A model generated the notes under the pieces. That model ran no database searches. It was given only the letters and a program-made list of their open reading frames with translations, and had not been told where the DNA came from. Positions 7,935 to 16,524 of a DNA stretch of 43,533 bases are shown piece by piece. The stretch covers positions 1 through 43,533 of the forward strand of contig NZ_ACEP01000084.1 in NCBI RefSeq assembly GCF_000173975.1, written 5' to 3'. Each line of letters starts with the position of its first letter. Within the stretch, counting starts at the first letter, position 1. The translations under genes were made by a program, and so were the position numbers. The DNA is from Anaerobutyricum hallii DSM 3353 (lineage in GTDB: Bacteria; Bacillota; Clostridia; Lachnospirales; Lachnospiraceae).

Positions 7935-9164
7935 TTATTTACTGTGGTTTTTCTCTAATTCCTGCATTCTCATTGCACGAACTTTTAATGGAAGTCCAAA
8001 TAAAGTGATGAATCCTTCCGCATCATGGTGGTCATACTGGTCACCAGTTGTAAAGGAAGCAAGTGTCTCACTGTAAAGACTATATGGAGAAGTTGTTCCG
8101 GCTTTGATGATGTTACCTTTGTAAAGTTTGAACTTAACTTCACCGGTTACATATTTCTGTGTGGACTCTACGAATGCCTGGATTGCCTCGCGAAGTGGTG
8201 TGAACCATTTTCCTTCGTATACAACCTGAGCAAGCTTGTTACCCATATCTTTCTTTACTGCCATAGTGTCACGGTCGAGTACGAGTTCCTCTAACTGTCT
8301 GTGAGCTTCCATAAGGATTGTTCCGCCTGGAGTCTCATAAACACCACGGGACTTCATACCTACAACACGGTTCTCAACGATATCAACGATACCGATACCA
8401 TGTTTGCCGCCTAATTCATTTAACTTACGGATAATGTCAGCAACCTTCATCTCTTCGCCGTTGATTGTCTTAGGAACACCAGCTTCAAATGTCATTGTAA
8501 GGTATTCTGGTTCATCTGGAGCTTTCTCAGGAGAAACACCTAATACTAATAAATGGTCGTAGTTTGGCTCACATGCAGGATCTTCAAGTTCAAGACCTTC
8601 GTGGCTGATATGCCATAAGTTACGGTCGCGGCTGTAGCTGTTATCTACAGAGAATGGAAGGTGAATATCATGTGCTTTACAGTATTCAATCTCTGCTTCA
8701 CGAGAATCCATCTGCCATTTGTCATCACGCCATGGAGCGATGATCTTTAAGTCAGGAGCTAAAGCTTTGATACCAAGTTCGAAACGAATCTGGTCGTTAC
8801 CTTTACCAGTAGCACCGTGGCAGATAGCAACAGCGTTCTCTTTACGGGCAACTTCTACTAACTTGGCAGCGATTCCCGGACGAGCCATGGAAGTTCCAAG
8901 AAGGTATTTGTTCTCATATACAGCATCTGCCTGTACACATGGCATGATGTAGTTCTCACAGAAATCATCGGTGATATCTTCAATATATAATTTAGAAGCA
9001 CCGGAGTAGAGGGCACGTTCTTCTAATCCATCAAGCTCCTCGCCCTGTCCACAGTCAACGCAGCAGCATACTACGTCAAAATCATATGTTTCTTTTAACC
9101 AAGGGATGATTGCGGTAGTGTCAAGACCACCTGAATAGGCTAAAACTACTTTTTCTTTACTCAT
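7935..9164 (-). CDS. argG: Argininosuccinate synthase
   Basis: A 409-residue enzyme, close to family length. It condenses citrulline and aspartate with ATP to argininosuccinate, the seventh step of arginine synthesis, in the cytoplasm. The N-terminal P-loop pyrophosphatase motif AYSGGLDTT is at about residues 9-17. Conserved stretches GATGKGNDQIRFELG (ATP/citrulline region), APWRDD, FSVDNSYSRDRNLWHIS and GIGIVDIVENRVVGMKSRG are all present. ATG 9164 has GGAGG upstream. It diverges from argC; a TTGCAA/TATAGT promoter lies 40-70 nt upstream. Its 3' end abuts palindromic element C. argH and argF are not in the window. Confidence 0.97.
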   Translation of the reverse strand: MSKEKVVLAYSGGLDTTAIIPWLKETYDFDVVCCCVDCGQGEELDGLEERALYSGASKLYIEDITDDFCENYIMPCVQADAVYENKYLLGTSMARPGIAAKLVEVARKENAVAICHGATGKGNDQIRFELGIKALAPDLKIIAPWRDDKWQMDSREAEIEYCKAHDIHLPFSVDNSYSRDRNLWHISHEGLELEDPACEPNYDHLLVLGVSPEKAPDEPEYLTMTFEAGVPKTINGEEMKVADIIRKLNELGGKHGIGIVDIVENRVVGMKSRGVYETPGGTILMEAHRQLEELVLDRDTMAVKKDMGNKLAQVVYEGKWFTPLREAIQAFVESTQKYVTGEVKFKLYKGNIIKAGTTSPYSLYSETLASFTTGDQYDHHDAEGFITLFGLPLKVRAMRMQELEKNHSK

Positions 9165-9204
9165 TCTATATATCCTCCTAAATTTTTCGTCATTTGTCTC
9201 ATAT

Positions 9205-9233
9205 ACTATACGTCATTCTACAGGGAATTGCAA
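9205..9233 (-). promoter_or_regulatory. Predicted sigma-A promoter of argG
   Basis: On the minus strand TTGCAA (complement of 9228-9233) and TATAGT (complement of 9205-9210) are separated by 17 nt, about 40 nt upstream of the argG start. Confidence 0.7.
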
Positions 9234-9260
9234 GAGTTTTTTTAAAATATTATTAATAAA

Positions 9261-9321
9261 TATTAATTAATACTTGCATAAATCGCAGTTTGATTGTATA
9301 ATTATGAATAATTTCGAATAA
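9261..9321 (+). promoter_or_regulatory. Predicted argC promoter with possible ArgR-type sites
   Basis: TTGCAT (9274-9279) and TATAAT (9297-9302) are separated by exactly 17 nt. A perfect palindrome TATTAATTAATA (9261-9272) touches the -35 side. TATGAATAATTTCGAATA (about 9303-9320), just after the -10 box, loosely resembles an ARG box. ArgR/AhrC control of this divergent region is an inference from the pathway; the site match is weak. Confidence 0.65.
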
Positions 9322-9437
9322 ATATGTGAAAAATTATAACTCTTGTTTTCTGGAAAGGTTTGTGGGATAATAGAAAATTGAAATTATATCCCTATTTATA
9401 TAGAAAATAAGAGATGAGCACAGAAAGGATGAGAGAA

Positions 9438-10478
9438 ATGATAAGAGCAGGTATTATCGGTTCTACAGGGTATGCGGGACAGGAACTTGTCCGCATTTTA
9501 CTTGGACATAAAGATGTAGAGATTAAGTGGTATGGTTCAAGAAGTTACATAGATCAGGCATATGCGAGTGTATTTCAGAATATGTTCCAGCTTGTGCCGG
9601 ACATTTGCAAGGGAGAAGATTTAGAACAGCTTTGTGAGGAAGTTGATGTGATATTTACAGCAACTCCACAGGGACTTTGTTCTTCCTTAGTTAGCGAGAA
9701 TGTATTATCTAAGGTAAAGGTTATTGATTTAAGCGCAGACTTCCGTATTAAAGATGTAGATACATATGAGAAGTGGTACGGAATCAAGCACCAAAGCCCA
9801 CAGTTTATTAAAGAAGCTGTTTACGGACTTTGTGAGGTGAACAGAGAGAAGATTAAGAAGGCGCGCCTGATTGCAAACCCTGGATGTTATCCAACTTGTT
9901 CTTTTCTGTCTATTTATCCATTAGCAAAAGCAGGACTTATTGATATGAAGTCTGTTATCGTAGATGCGAAGTCAGGTACTTCCGGAGCCGGAAGAGGAGC
10001 AAAGGTTGCAAACCTTTACTGTGAGGTAAATGAAAGTATTAAGGCATACGGCGTAGCAACTCACCGTCACACTCCAGAGATTGAGGAACAGTTATCCTAT
10101 GCATCTGGTCAGGAAGCGGTTATTAACTTTACACCGCATCTTGTTCCTATGAACAGAGGTATTTTAGTAACTGCTTACGCCAATCTTGTAAAAGATGTTA
10201 CAGAAGAAGAAATCCGTAAAATTTATGAGGATGCTTATAAAGAGGAACAGTTTGTTCGTTTTTTAAATGCAGGTGTATGCCCTGAAACCCGCTGGGTAGA
10301 GGGCAGCAACTATGTTGATGTTAATGTAAAGGTAGACGAGAGAACTCACCGTGTTATTATGATGGGTGCGATGGATAACCTTGTAAAAGGTGCAGCAGGA
10401 CAGGCTGTACAGAATATGAACTTATTATTTGGTTTACCAGAGACAGAAGGATTATTAATGCCTCCTGTGTTCCCATAA
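9438..10478 (+). CDS. argC: N-acetyl-gamma-glutamyl-phosphate reductase
   Basis: This enzyme reduces N-acetylglutamyl phosphate to the semialdehyde with NADPH, the third step of arginine synthesis. From ATG 9438 the protein is 346 residues and starts MIRAGIIGSTGYAGQEL, the Rossmann nucleotide-binding start typical of ArgC. The upstream ATG at 9414 would add eight residues; AAAGGATG before 9438 favours the shorter form. The catalytic cysteine is in NPGCYPT at about residue 150, and THRHTPEIE carries the conserved histidine. It is the first gene of argC-argJ-argB-argD; 114 nt separate it from argJ, with no hairpin seen there. Confidence 0.96.
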   Translation: MIRAGIIGSTGYAGQELVRILLGHKDVEIKWYGSRSYIDQAYASVFQNMFQLVPDICKGEDLEQLCEEVDVIFTATPQGLCSSLVSENVLSKVKVIDLSADFRIKDVDTYEKWYGIKHQSPQFIKEAVYGLCEVNREKIKKARLIANPGCYPTCSFLSIYPLAKAGLIDMKSVIVDAKSGTSGAGRGAKVANLYCEVNESIKAYGVATHRHTPEIEEQLSYASGQEAVINFTPHLVPMNRGILVTAYANLVKDVTEEEIRKIYEDAYKEEQFVRFLNAGVCPETRWVEGSNYVDVNVKVDERTHRVIMMGAMDNLVKGAAGQAVQNMNLLFGLPETEGLLMPPVFP

Positions 10479-10592
10479 ATAATATTTATATAATATAAGT
10501 ATTATGTGATTTACCATCAAAATGCAGGTAGGAATTGTAAAGTAGAATCGTATAAAGAAAAGTAGAAGTATTCTGAATCAGGAGGTTTGTTT

Positions 10593-11819
10593 ATGAAAGT
10601 AATCGAAGGTGGCGTTACCGCCGCAAAAGGCTATAAAGCAGCAGGTCTTCGCGCCGGAATCAAGGCAGGAAAGACTAATAAAGATATGGCAATGATTTGT
10701 TCTGAAAAGGAAGCTGTATGTGCCGGAACATTTACAAAGAATGTTGTAAAAGCAGCACCGGTTTTCTGGGATAAAGATGTTGTATATAAAGAAGGAAAGG
10801 CACAGGCAGTTGTTGTAAACAGTGGCATCGCTAATGCCTGTACAGGAGAAGAAGGTCTTTCTAATTGTAAAAAAGAGGCAGAAAAGGCAGGAGAACTTCT
10901 TAGTATTGCTCCAGAACATGTACTTGTTGCTTCTACCGGAGTAATCGGAGCACAGCTTGTAATGGATGTTGTGGAAAAGGGAATTGAGATGTTAGTTCCA
11001 GAACTTGATTCAGGAAAAGAAGCGGGTGAGAATGCAGCAACAGCCATCATGACAACAGATACTCATAAAAAAGAAATTGCTGTAGAATGTACTTTAGGTG
11101 GCAAAACAGTAACAATCGGTGGTATGTGTAAAGGTGCCGGTATGATTCATCCAAATATGGGAACAATGCTTTCCTTTATTACAAGTGATGCGGCAATTGA
11201 CCAGAAGCTTTTACAGCAGTTCTTAAGTGAAATCGTAGAAGATACCTTTAATATGATTTCTGTAGATGGAGATACTTCTACCAATGACACCTGTCTTGTT
11301 CTTTGTAACGGTCTGGCAGAAAACCCTGTTATTACAGAAGAGGATGAGGACGGTAAGGAATTTAAGGCAGCCCTCGCTTACGTTATGGAATATCTGGCAA
11401 AACAGATTGCAGGAGATGGTGAGGGATGTACTCGTCTTTTTGAAGTTACCTGTAATGGAGCAGCTACAAAGGAAGATGCAAAGATTATCAGTAAGTCTGT
11501 TGTATGTTCTACTTTAACAAAGGCAGCCGTATTTGGAAAGGATGCCAACTGGGGAAGAATCCTTTGTGCGATGGGATACAGCGGAGTAACATTTGATCCG
11601 GAAAAAGTAGATATTGTATTAGAAAGTGAAGAGGGAAGCCTTGCAATTGTAAAAGATGGTATTGCAACGGATTACAGCGAGGAAAAGGCAACACAGATTC
11701 TTTCCGCAAATCCAGTAAAGGCAATTCTTGATATTCATGCTGGTGAAGAAAAGGCAACTGCATGGGGCTGTGACCTTACTTACGAATATGTAACGATTAA
11801 CGCGGACTATCGTTCATAG
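10593..11819 (+). CDS. argJ: Glutamate N-acetyltransferase / N-acetylornithine transferase
   Basis: ArgJ moves the acetyl group from N-acetylornithine to glutamate, recycling it; some members also use acetyl-CoA. The protein has 408 residues from ATG 10593, with AGGAGG 7 nt upstream (the in-frame TTG 6 nt earlier is not needed). The proenzyme cleaves itself before the catalytic threonine, here in HPNMGTMLSF at about residue 191, where many homologues have Ala-Thr; Gly before Thr is a tolerated variant. KGAGMIHPNMG, VDGDTSTNDT and GKDANWGRI are well preserved. Presence of argJ implies the cyclic acetyl pathway; no argA is seen here. Confidence 0.96.
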   Translation: MKVIEGGVTAAKGYKAAGLRAGIKAGKTNKDMAMICSEKEAVCAGTFTKNVVKAAPVFWDKDVVYKEGKAQAVVVNSGIANACTGEEGLSNCKKEAEKAGELLSIAPEHVLVASTGVIGAQLVMDVVEKGIEMLVPELDSGKEAGENAATAIMTTDTHKKEIAVECTLGGKTVTIGGMCKGAGMIHPNMGTMLSFITSDAAIDQKLLQQFLSEIVEDTFNMISVDGDTSTNDTCLVLCNGLAENPVITEEDEDGKEFKAALAYVMEYLAKQIAGDGEGCTRLFEVTCNGAATKEDAKIISKSVVCSTLTKAAVFGKDANWGRILCAMGYSGVTFDPEKVDIVLESEEGSLAIVKDGIATDYSEEKATQILSANPVKAILDIHAGEEKATAWGCDLTYEYVTINADYRS

Positions 11820-11821
11820 TT

Positions 11822-12000
11822 CATAAAGAAAACTATATTTTCAAAATCTTTATCCTCCTTACTTTTGTGGCTGATTTTTTTGTCACTTGCTCCTGAATTT
11901 TGTTAATGTATGTATCGCGTGCAACTAAAAATTTGGATGACAAAAAGTCTTCTTACAAGAATAGGGTCAAAAAGATTTCCAGAAGACATAAGACAATAAA
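11822..12000 (+). repeat. arg-operon intergenic repeat, copy 1
   Basis: The 197-nt gap between argJ and argB carries about 100 nt (11858-11961) that align with the argB-argD gap. Shared blocks are ACTTTTGTGG, CCTGAATTT, a GTA-GT block, CGCGT and AAATTT in the same order. Imperfect flanking arms (AATCTTT near 11846 and AAAGATTT near 11970) suggest a hairpin. Confidence 0.65.
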
Positions 12001-12016
12001 GGAGATAATTATAAAT

Positions 12017-12913
12017 ATGGCAGAAATGGAAATTAACAAGAATGTAGATGAAATAATGACAAAAGCCAATACGCTGATTGAAGCGTTACCATATATCCGC
12101 CGTTTTAACGGGGCAACCATCATTGTAAAGTATGGTGGAAGTGCCATGCTCGATGCCCAGTTAAAGATGAACGTTATTAAAGACGTAGCATTACTGAAGC
12201 TGGTTGGTATGCGTCCGATTATCGTTCACGGTGGAGGAAAAGAAATCAGCAAATGGGTAAAATTAAGTGGAAAAGAACCAGAATTTTATAACGGTCTGCG
12301 TGTGACAGATAAAGAGACAATGAACATTGCAGAGATGGTTTTAAATAAAGTAAACAAAGAGCTTGTCGGCCTGATGCAGAAGATGGGTGTCAATGCTGTA
12401 GGTCTTTGTGGTAAAGACGGAAACATGATTCGTGTCAATAAAAAGATGCCAGATGGAAAAGATATTGGATTTGTAGGAGAAGTTGCTTCTGTTAATATAG
12501 ACCTGTTAAATACATTAATGGACAACGACTTTATTCCTGTAATCGCTCCGATCGGTCTTGATGATGAATTCAATGCTTATAACATCAACGCAGATGATGC
12601 TGCCTGTGGTGTTGCAAAGGCAATGGATGCAGAAAAGCTTGTATTCCTTACAGATATCGAAGGAGTATTTATTGACCCTGCTAACAAAAAGACATTAATT
12701 TCCGAGATGGATATTAAGACAGCAAAAGAATTTATCGAAAACGGTGTTGTTGGTGGCGGAATGCTTCCAAAACTGAATAACTGTATTGATGCGATTGAAC
12801 AGGGCGTTTCCAGAGTACATATTTTAGATGGTCGTGTAGCACACTGTCTGCTTCTGGAGTTCTTTACAGAAAAGGGTATTGGTACCGCTATTTTAAAAGA
12901 ACCTCTTTTTTAG
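12017..12913 (+). CDS. argB: Acetylglutamate kinase
   Basis: Phosphorylates N-acetylglutamate with ATP, the second step of arginine synthesis and often the feedback-controlled one. I place the start at ATG 12017 (MAEMEINKN, 298 residues) behind AAAGGAG; the open frame extends upstream to 11900 but that part reads as intergenic repeat. Motifs include the phosphate-binding [34 protein letters not shown] and [14 protein letters not shown]. An N-terminal helix of about 20 residues precedes the core, as in arginine-inhibited hexameric forms, so feedback inhibition is plausible but not shown. Confidence 0.95.
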   Translation: MAEMEINKNVDEIMTKANTLIEALPYIRRFNGATIIVKYGGSAMLDAQLKMNVIKDVALLKLVGMRPIIVHGGGKEISKWVKLSGKEPEFYNGLRVTDKETMNIAEMVLNKVNKELVGLMQKMGVNAVGLCGKDGNMIRVNKKMPDGKDIGFVGEVASVNIDLLNTLMDNDFIPVIAPIGLDDEFNAYNINADDAACGVAKAMDAEKLVFLTDIEGVFIDPANKKTLISEMDIKTAKEFIENGVVGGGMLPKLNNCIDAIEQGVSRVHILDGRVAHCLLLEFFTEKGIGTAILKEPLF

Positions 12914-12921
12914 GTACTGTA

Positions 12922-13075
12922 CTATCTGAGTTTTTCAGCACTCACTTTTGTGGTCAATTTTCCACCAGTTTCACCTGAATTTCATCAACGTACGTTCCGC
13001 GTACACCTCAGAAATTTATGAACAACTGACGAAAATTTTCTCACAAAATCAAGCACTGAAAAACTCAGATAGCAT
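12922..13075 (+). repeat. arg-operon intergenic repeat, copy 2, with 17-bp arms
   Basis: The gap between argB and argD holds the second copy (12941-13049) of the argJ-argB repeat. It is framed by a perfect 17-bp inverted repeat, 12922-12938 and 13056-13072 (CTATCTGAGTTTTTCAG). The core ends with TTTTGTG/CACAAAA complementarity. A segment of about 18 nt (ATTTTGTGAGAA-type on the reverse strand) recurs near 14566 upstream of the YdcZ-type gene. Confidence 0.75.
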
Positions 13076-13147
13076 ATATAGCAGCAAGAATGCCGGACAT
13101 TCTTGAAAGTTGAAGTTTGTAGTTAACGAAGCAAGGAGTGAAGAAAA

Positions 13148-14350
13148 ATGACAAAAATGCAGGAATACATGCAAAAGGGAGAAGATTATATTTTAAAGAC
13201 TTATAATCGTTATCCAGTCGTATTTGAAAAAGGTGACGGAGTCAGCCTTTATGACATGGATGGAAAAAGATACCTTGACTTTGCAGCAGGTATCGCCGTA
13301 TTTGCATTAGGGTATAATAATAAAGAGTATAATGATGCGTTAAAAAATCAGATTGATAAGATTTTACATACTTCCAATCTGTATTATAATCAGCCAGCGA
13401 TTGATGCGGCAGAGAAAATCGTAAAGACTTCTGGAATGTCAAAAGTATTCTTTACAAACAGTGGAACAGAGGCGATTGAAGGAGCATTAAAAGTAGCAAG
13501 AAAATATGCTTACTTAAAGGATTCTTCAAAAGATTATGAATTTATCGCCATGAACCATTCTTTCCACGGAAGAAGTCAGGGAGCGTTATCTGTGACTGGT
13601 AATGCACACTATCAAGATGGTTTTGTTCCAGTAGAGATGCGTGCCGTATTTGCAGATTTTAATGATCTTGAAGATGTAAAATCTAAAATCACAGACAAGA
13701 CCTGTGGTATTATCTGCGAAGTTGTACAGGGTGAGGGCGGAATCTATCCGGCAAAGAAAGAGTTCTTAGAAGGACTTAGAAAGCTTTGTGATGAGAAAGA
13801 TATCCTGCTCATCTTTGACGAAGTACAGTGTGGTATGGGAAGATGCGGATCTTTATATGCACATGATCTTTACGGAGTAAAACCAGATGTAATGGCATTA
13901 GCAAAGGCACTTGGCTGTGGTGTTCCAGTTGGCGCATTTGTGACAAATGAAAAGGCTTCTCACGCATTAGTTCCAGGGGATCATGGAACAACTTACGGTG
14001 GTAACCCATTTGCAACAGCAGCCGTATGTGAAGTGTTCCGTCAGTTTGAGGAAAAAGATATTGTGGCTCATGTGAATGAAGTGGGTACATACTTATACGA
14101 AAAGCTTGAGGAAGTAAAGAATCAGTTTGCCACAGTAAAAGACCATCGTGGCGTTGGCTTAATGCAGGGACTTGAATTTGAAGGACCAGTTGGTGATCTG
14201 ATTGTTACAGCACTGAAAAAAGGTCTTGTTATCATTTCAGCAGGAGCCAATATCATTCGTTTTGTTCCACCACTTGTTATTGAGAAGAAAGATGTGGATG
14301 AAATGATTGCTATCCTTACAGAGGCAATGAAAGAGAACGGACTTCAGTAA
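13148..14350 (+). CDS. argD: Acetylornithine aminotransferase
   Basis: A pyridoxal-phosphate class III aminotransferase of 400 residues that converts N-acetylglutamate semialdehyde and glutamate to N-acetylornithine. Conserved segments are NSGTEAIEGALKVARKY, NHSFHGRSQGALSVTG, VVQGEGGIYPA and IFDEVQCGMGR; the PLP lysine is in ALAKALGCGVPVGAF. AAGGAGTGAAGAAAA precedes the ATG. ArgD-type enzymes may also serve in lysine synthesis (succinyl-DAP transaminase activity), but the operon context supports the arginine role. It is the last arg gene here; no clear terminator follows, only two small hairpins around 14360-14450. Confidence 0.96.
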   Translation: MTKMQEYMQKGEDYILKTYNRYPVVFEKGDGVSLYDMDGKRYLDFAAGIAVFALGYNNKEYNDALKNQIDKILHTSNLYYNQPAIDAAEKIVKTSGMSKVFFTNSGTEAIEGALKVARKYAYLKDSSKDYEFIAMNHSFHGRSQGALSVTGNAHYQDGFVPVEMRAVFADFNDLEDVKSKITDKTCGIICEVVQGEGGIYPAKKEFLEGLRKLCDEKDILLIFDEVQCGMGRCGSLYAHDLYGVKPDVMALAKALGCGVPVGAFVTNEKASHALVPGDHGTTYGGNPFATAAVCEVFRQFEEKDIVAHVNEVGTYLYEKLEEVKNQFATVKDHRGVGLMQGLEFEGPVGDLIVTALKKGLVIISAGANIIRFVPPLVIEKKDVDEMIAILTEAMKENGLQ

Positions 14351-14509
14351 AATTATGCAGCCATACTTGTAAATGTCTGAAAAATTATATGGCAGAAAGC
14401 AGAATATAAGGATGAGCCATTAAGTATATTTTACTGTGGTTTGATGGCTTGTTTGGAAGTGATTGGTTTCATATAGTAAATACGATAAAAACAGTATAAA
14501 AATAAAAAG

Positions 14510-14632
14510 AACCTCCATACTAATCTCTATATTAACAGAATGCAGCCTCGAAATCTTTTGTACTTAATTTTGTGAGAAGATTTTAGAAGTACATTAAAAA
14601 TTAGAATAAAGAGAAGCGTATGGAGGTTTTTT
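14510..14632 (+). promoter_or_regulatory. Structured leader hiding the ribosome binding site of the YdcZ-type gene
   Basis: AACCTCCATAC (14510-14520) is complementary to GTATGGAGGTT (14618-14628), which contains the Shine-Dalgarno GGAGG 6-7 nt before the ATG. Further nested pairs are TCTCT/AGAGA (14524-14528 with 14610-14614) and TGTACTT/AAGTACA (14559-14565 with 14587-14593). The closed form would block translation, so this is a candidate cis-regulatory RNA. The rest of the 282-nt gap (14351-14509) has only short hairpins (CCATA/TATGG, AGCCAT/ATGGCT). Confidence 0.55.
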
Positions 14633-15073
14633 ATGTTTGGATTTATTGTAGCATTAGTTTCCGGTGCCCTGATGAGCATTCAGGGGGTTTTTAATACAGA
14701 GGTGACGAAACAGACAGGAACATGGCTGACCAATTCTTTTGTGCAGTTTACAGGATTTCTTCTTTGCCTTGTTATCTGGTTTTTTAAAGAAAGAAAAAAA
14801 CATCCTCCGATGGAGATTTTCGCAGTGGAACCTAAATATTATTTACTAGGCGGAGTTATTGGGGCATTTATTACCTTTACTGTAATTGCAGGGATGTCCA
14901 CACTTGGACCGGCAAAGGCAGTTATGCTAATTGTAGCAGCGCAGCTTATTGTAGCCTACCTTATTGAAGTGTTTGGTATTTTTGGAGTGGAAAAAACAGG
15001 GCTTGACTGGATGAAATTGTTAGGAACTGGATTATTTCTTGCAGGTATATTTATTTTCAAAGCCAGAGGGTAA
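14633..15073 (+). CDS. YdcZ/DUF606-type DMT family membrane transporter
   Basis: A 146-residue membrane protein with four to five helices. The N-terminal GFIVALVSGALMSIQGVFNT and the central VIGAFITFTVIAGMSTLGPA are typical of the DMT-superfamily DUF606 (YdcZ) group, small transporters or exporters whose substrates are mostly unknown. It stands alone: a structured leader covers its ribosome binding site and a strong terminator overlaps its stop codon. The isolated, controlled arrangement suggests a regulated exporter, but no ligand can be named. Confidence 0.8.
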   Translation: MFGFIVALVSGALMSIQGVFNTEVTKQTGTWLTNSFVQFTGFLLCLVIWFFKERKKHPPMEIFAVEPKYYLLGGVIGAFITFTVIAGMSTLGPAKAVMLIVAAQLIVAYLIEVFGIFGVEKTGLDWMKLLGTGLFLAGIFIFKARG

Positions 15074-15106
15074 AAGAAAATCGTCTTACCCTCTTGTGTT
15101 TTTTTT
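15065..15106 (+). terminator. Intrinsic terminator of the YdcZ-type gene
   Basis: A perfect 9-bp stem AGAGGGTAA/TTACCCTCT (15065-15073, 15086-15094) is followed by TGTG and eight T. The stem's left arm contains the stop codon. Confidence 0.85.
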
Positions 15107-15214
15107 AGATATTCGGTATTATTAATAAGACTATGGACTATATGCAAAGGCAACATTTTCTGCGGAGTATAAAGTTATTCCGAAACTGTTTCGATAAGGA
15201 GGAGAGTACCTGGT

Positions 15215-15826
15215 TTGAGACAGTGTGTAATGAGAAGGTTGATTAGCGTAGCACTTGGAATCGTAATGATTATTTTGGCAGGATGTTCTTTTTCTGTTCC
15301 GGTAAGAGAGGAAGAAAGTACAGATTCTACTGTAGTGATAAAGGCGGATCAGAAAGAGGACACAGAGCAGGCAAGAGAGACAGAAATTTATGTTCACGTT
15401 TGTGGATGTGTGAAGAAGCCAGGGGTATATCGTTTACATTTCGGTGCAAGAACGCAGGAGGCGATTGATGCCGCCGGAGGTTTTTCAGAGAAAGCGAATC
15501 AGACAGCATGGAATTTGGCAGAAGTTCTTCAGGATGGAATGCAAGTGTACATCCCTTCTAAAGATGAGGCGAAGGAAGCGCTCAATGAAGAGCAGTCTTT
15601 AGGAAAAGATTTGTCAGCTTCCCAGAAAGAAGATACGGTAAATATCAATACGGCATCAAAAGAGGAACTAATGACCCTGCCAGGTATTGGAGAGTCAAGA
15701 GCAGATGCGGTTATTGCATGCCGGGAAGAAAAGGGTTCCTTTACTTCCATAGAAGGAATTAAAGATGCCGCAGGGATAGGTGATGGCATTTTTAATCGAA
15801 TAAAAGATTTAATTACAGTTAACTGA
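15215..15826 (+). CDS. comEA: ComEA-type DNA-binding competence lipoprotein
   Basis: A protein of 203 residues. An N-terminal signal with lipobox (IILAGC, Cys at about residue 28) suggests it is lipid-anchored rather than held by a helix as in Bacillus ComEA. A SLBB-like domain follows (VHVCGCVKKPGVYRLHFGAR, then EAIDAAGGF) and a C-terminal double helix-hairpin-helix (VNINTASKEELMTLPGIGES and IEGIKDAAGIGDG) that binds DNA during uptake. AAGGAGGAGAG upstream fits the TTG at 15215; ATG 15230 is in frame but too far from the site. It heads a row with the two-component system and comEC. Confidence 0.9.
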   Translation: MRQCVMRRLISVALGIVMIILAGCSFSVPVREEESTDSTVVIKADQKEDTEQARETEIYVHVCGCVKKPGVYRLHFGARTQEAIDAAGGFSEKANQTAWNLAEVLQDGMQVYIPSKDEAKEALNEEQSLGKDLSASQKEDTVNINTASKEELMTLPGIGESRADAVIACREEKGSFTSIEGIKDAAGIGDGIFNRIKDLITVN

Positions 15827-15834
15827 GGTGTGTT

Positions 15835-16524
15835 ATGGGAAAAAAAGTGCTGGTTGTCGATGATGAACGTCTGATTGTAAAGGGAATTAAGTTTTCTCTT
15901 GTACAGGATGATATGGAAGTTGACTGTGCTTATGATGGGGAAGAAGCCCTTGAAATGGCCAAAAAGACAGAATATGATATTGTTCTGCTTGACGTAATGC
16001 TTCCAAAGATGGATGGTTTTGAAGTTTGTCAGAGGATTCGGGAGTTTTCCAATATGCCAATCATCATGCTCACGGCAAAGGGTGATGACATGGATAAGAT
16101 TCTCGGATTAGAGTATGGTGCAGATGACTATATTACAAAGCCATTTAATATTTTAGAAGTAAAAGCCAGAATCAAGGCCATCATGCGCAGAAGTTCTAAG
16201 AGAGCGACAGAAGATGAGAAGAAAAAAATATTTGAGAAGAATGGGCTTAAGATAGACTGTGACAGCAGAAGAGTATTTGTAGAAGATAAGGAAGTAAAAC
16301 TTACGGCTAAGGAATATGATTTGCTTGAGCTTCTTTCTTTCCATCCAAATAAAGTATACAGCAGAGAAAATCTGCTCAATATTGTATGGGGATATGATTA
16401 TCCAGGAGATGTTCGTACAGTAGATGTACATATCCGGAGACTTCGTGAAAAAATTGAAAAGAATCCAGGTGAGCCTCTTTATATTCATACAAAGTGGGGG
16501 GTAGGATACTATTTCCAAGATTAA
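15835..16524 (+). CDS. OmpR/PhoB-family response regulator
   Basis: A 229-residue regulator. The receiver domain (1-120) has the acidic pair in VVDDE (residues 8-11), the phospho-acceptor Asp53 in LLDVMLPKMDG and the conserved Lys in ITKPF. The C-terminal winged helix carries LTAKEYDLLELL, VWGYDYPGDVRTVDVHIRRL and GVGYYF. It starts 8 nt after comEA and overlaps the kinase gene, so the two are a co-translated pair. The signal and target genes are unknown; the neighbourhood hints at envelope or competence control. Confidence 0.93.
   Translation: MGKKVLVVDDERLIVKGIKFSLVQDDMEVDCAYDGEEALEMAKKTEYDIVLLDVMLPKMDGFEVCQRIREFSNMPIIMLTAKGDDMDKILGLEYGADDYITKPFNILEVKARIKAIMRRSSKRATEDEKKKIFEKNGLKIDCDSRRVFVEDKEVKLTAKEYDLLELLSFHPNKVYSRENLLNIVWGYDYPGDVRTVDVHIRRLREKIEKNPGEPLYIHTKWGVGYYFQD

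Noticed and set aside
7808-8008. Short plus-strand frame of 66 codons
   Set aside because: It lies across palindromic element C and the antisense of argG; no homology or start site supports it.
9303-9321. Firm ARG box for ArgR/AhrC
   Set aside because: The match is partial and not properly palindromic, so it is only mentioned with the promoter.
10631-11050. Minus-strand frame of 139 codons in argJ
   Set aside because: A shadow of the well-supported argJ frame, with biased Ser/Ala/Pro composition.
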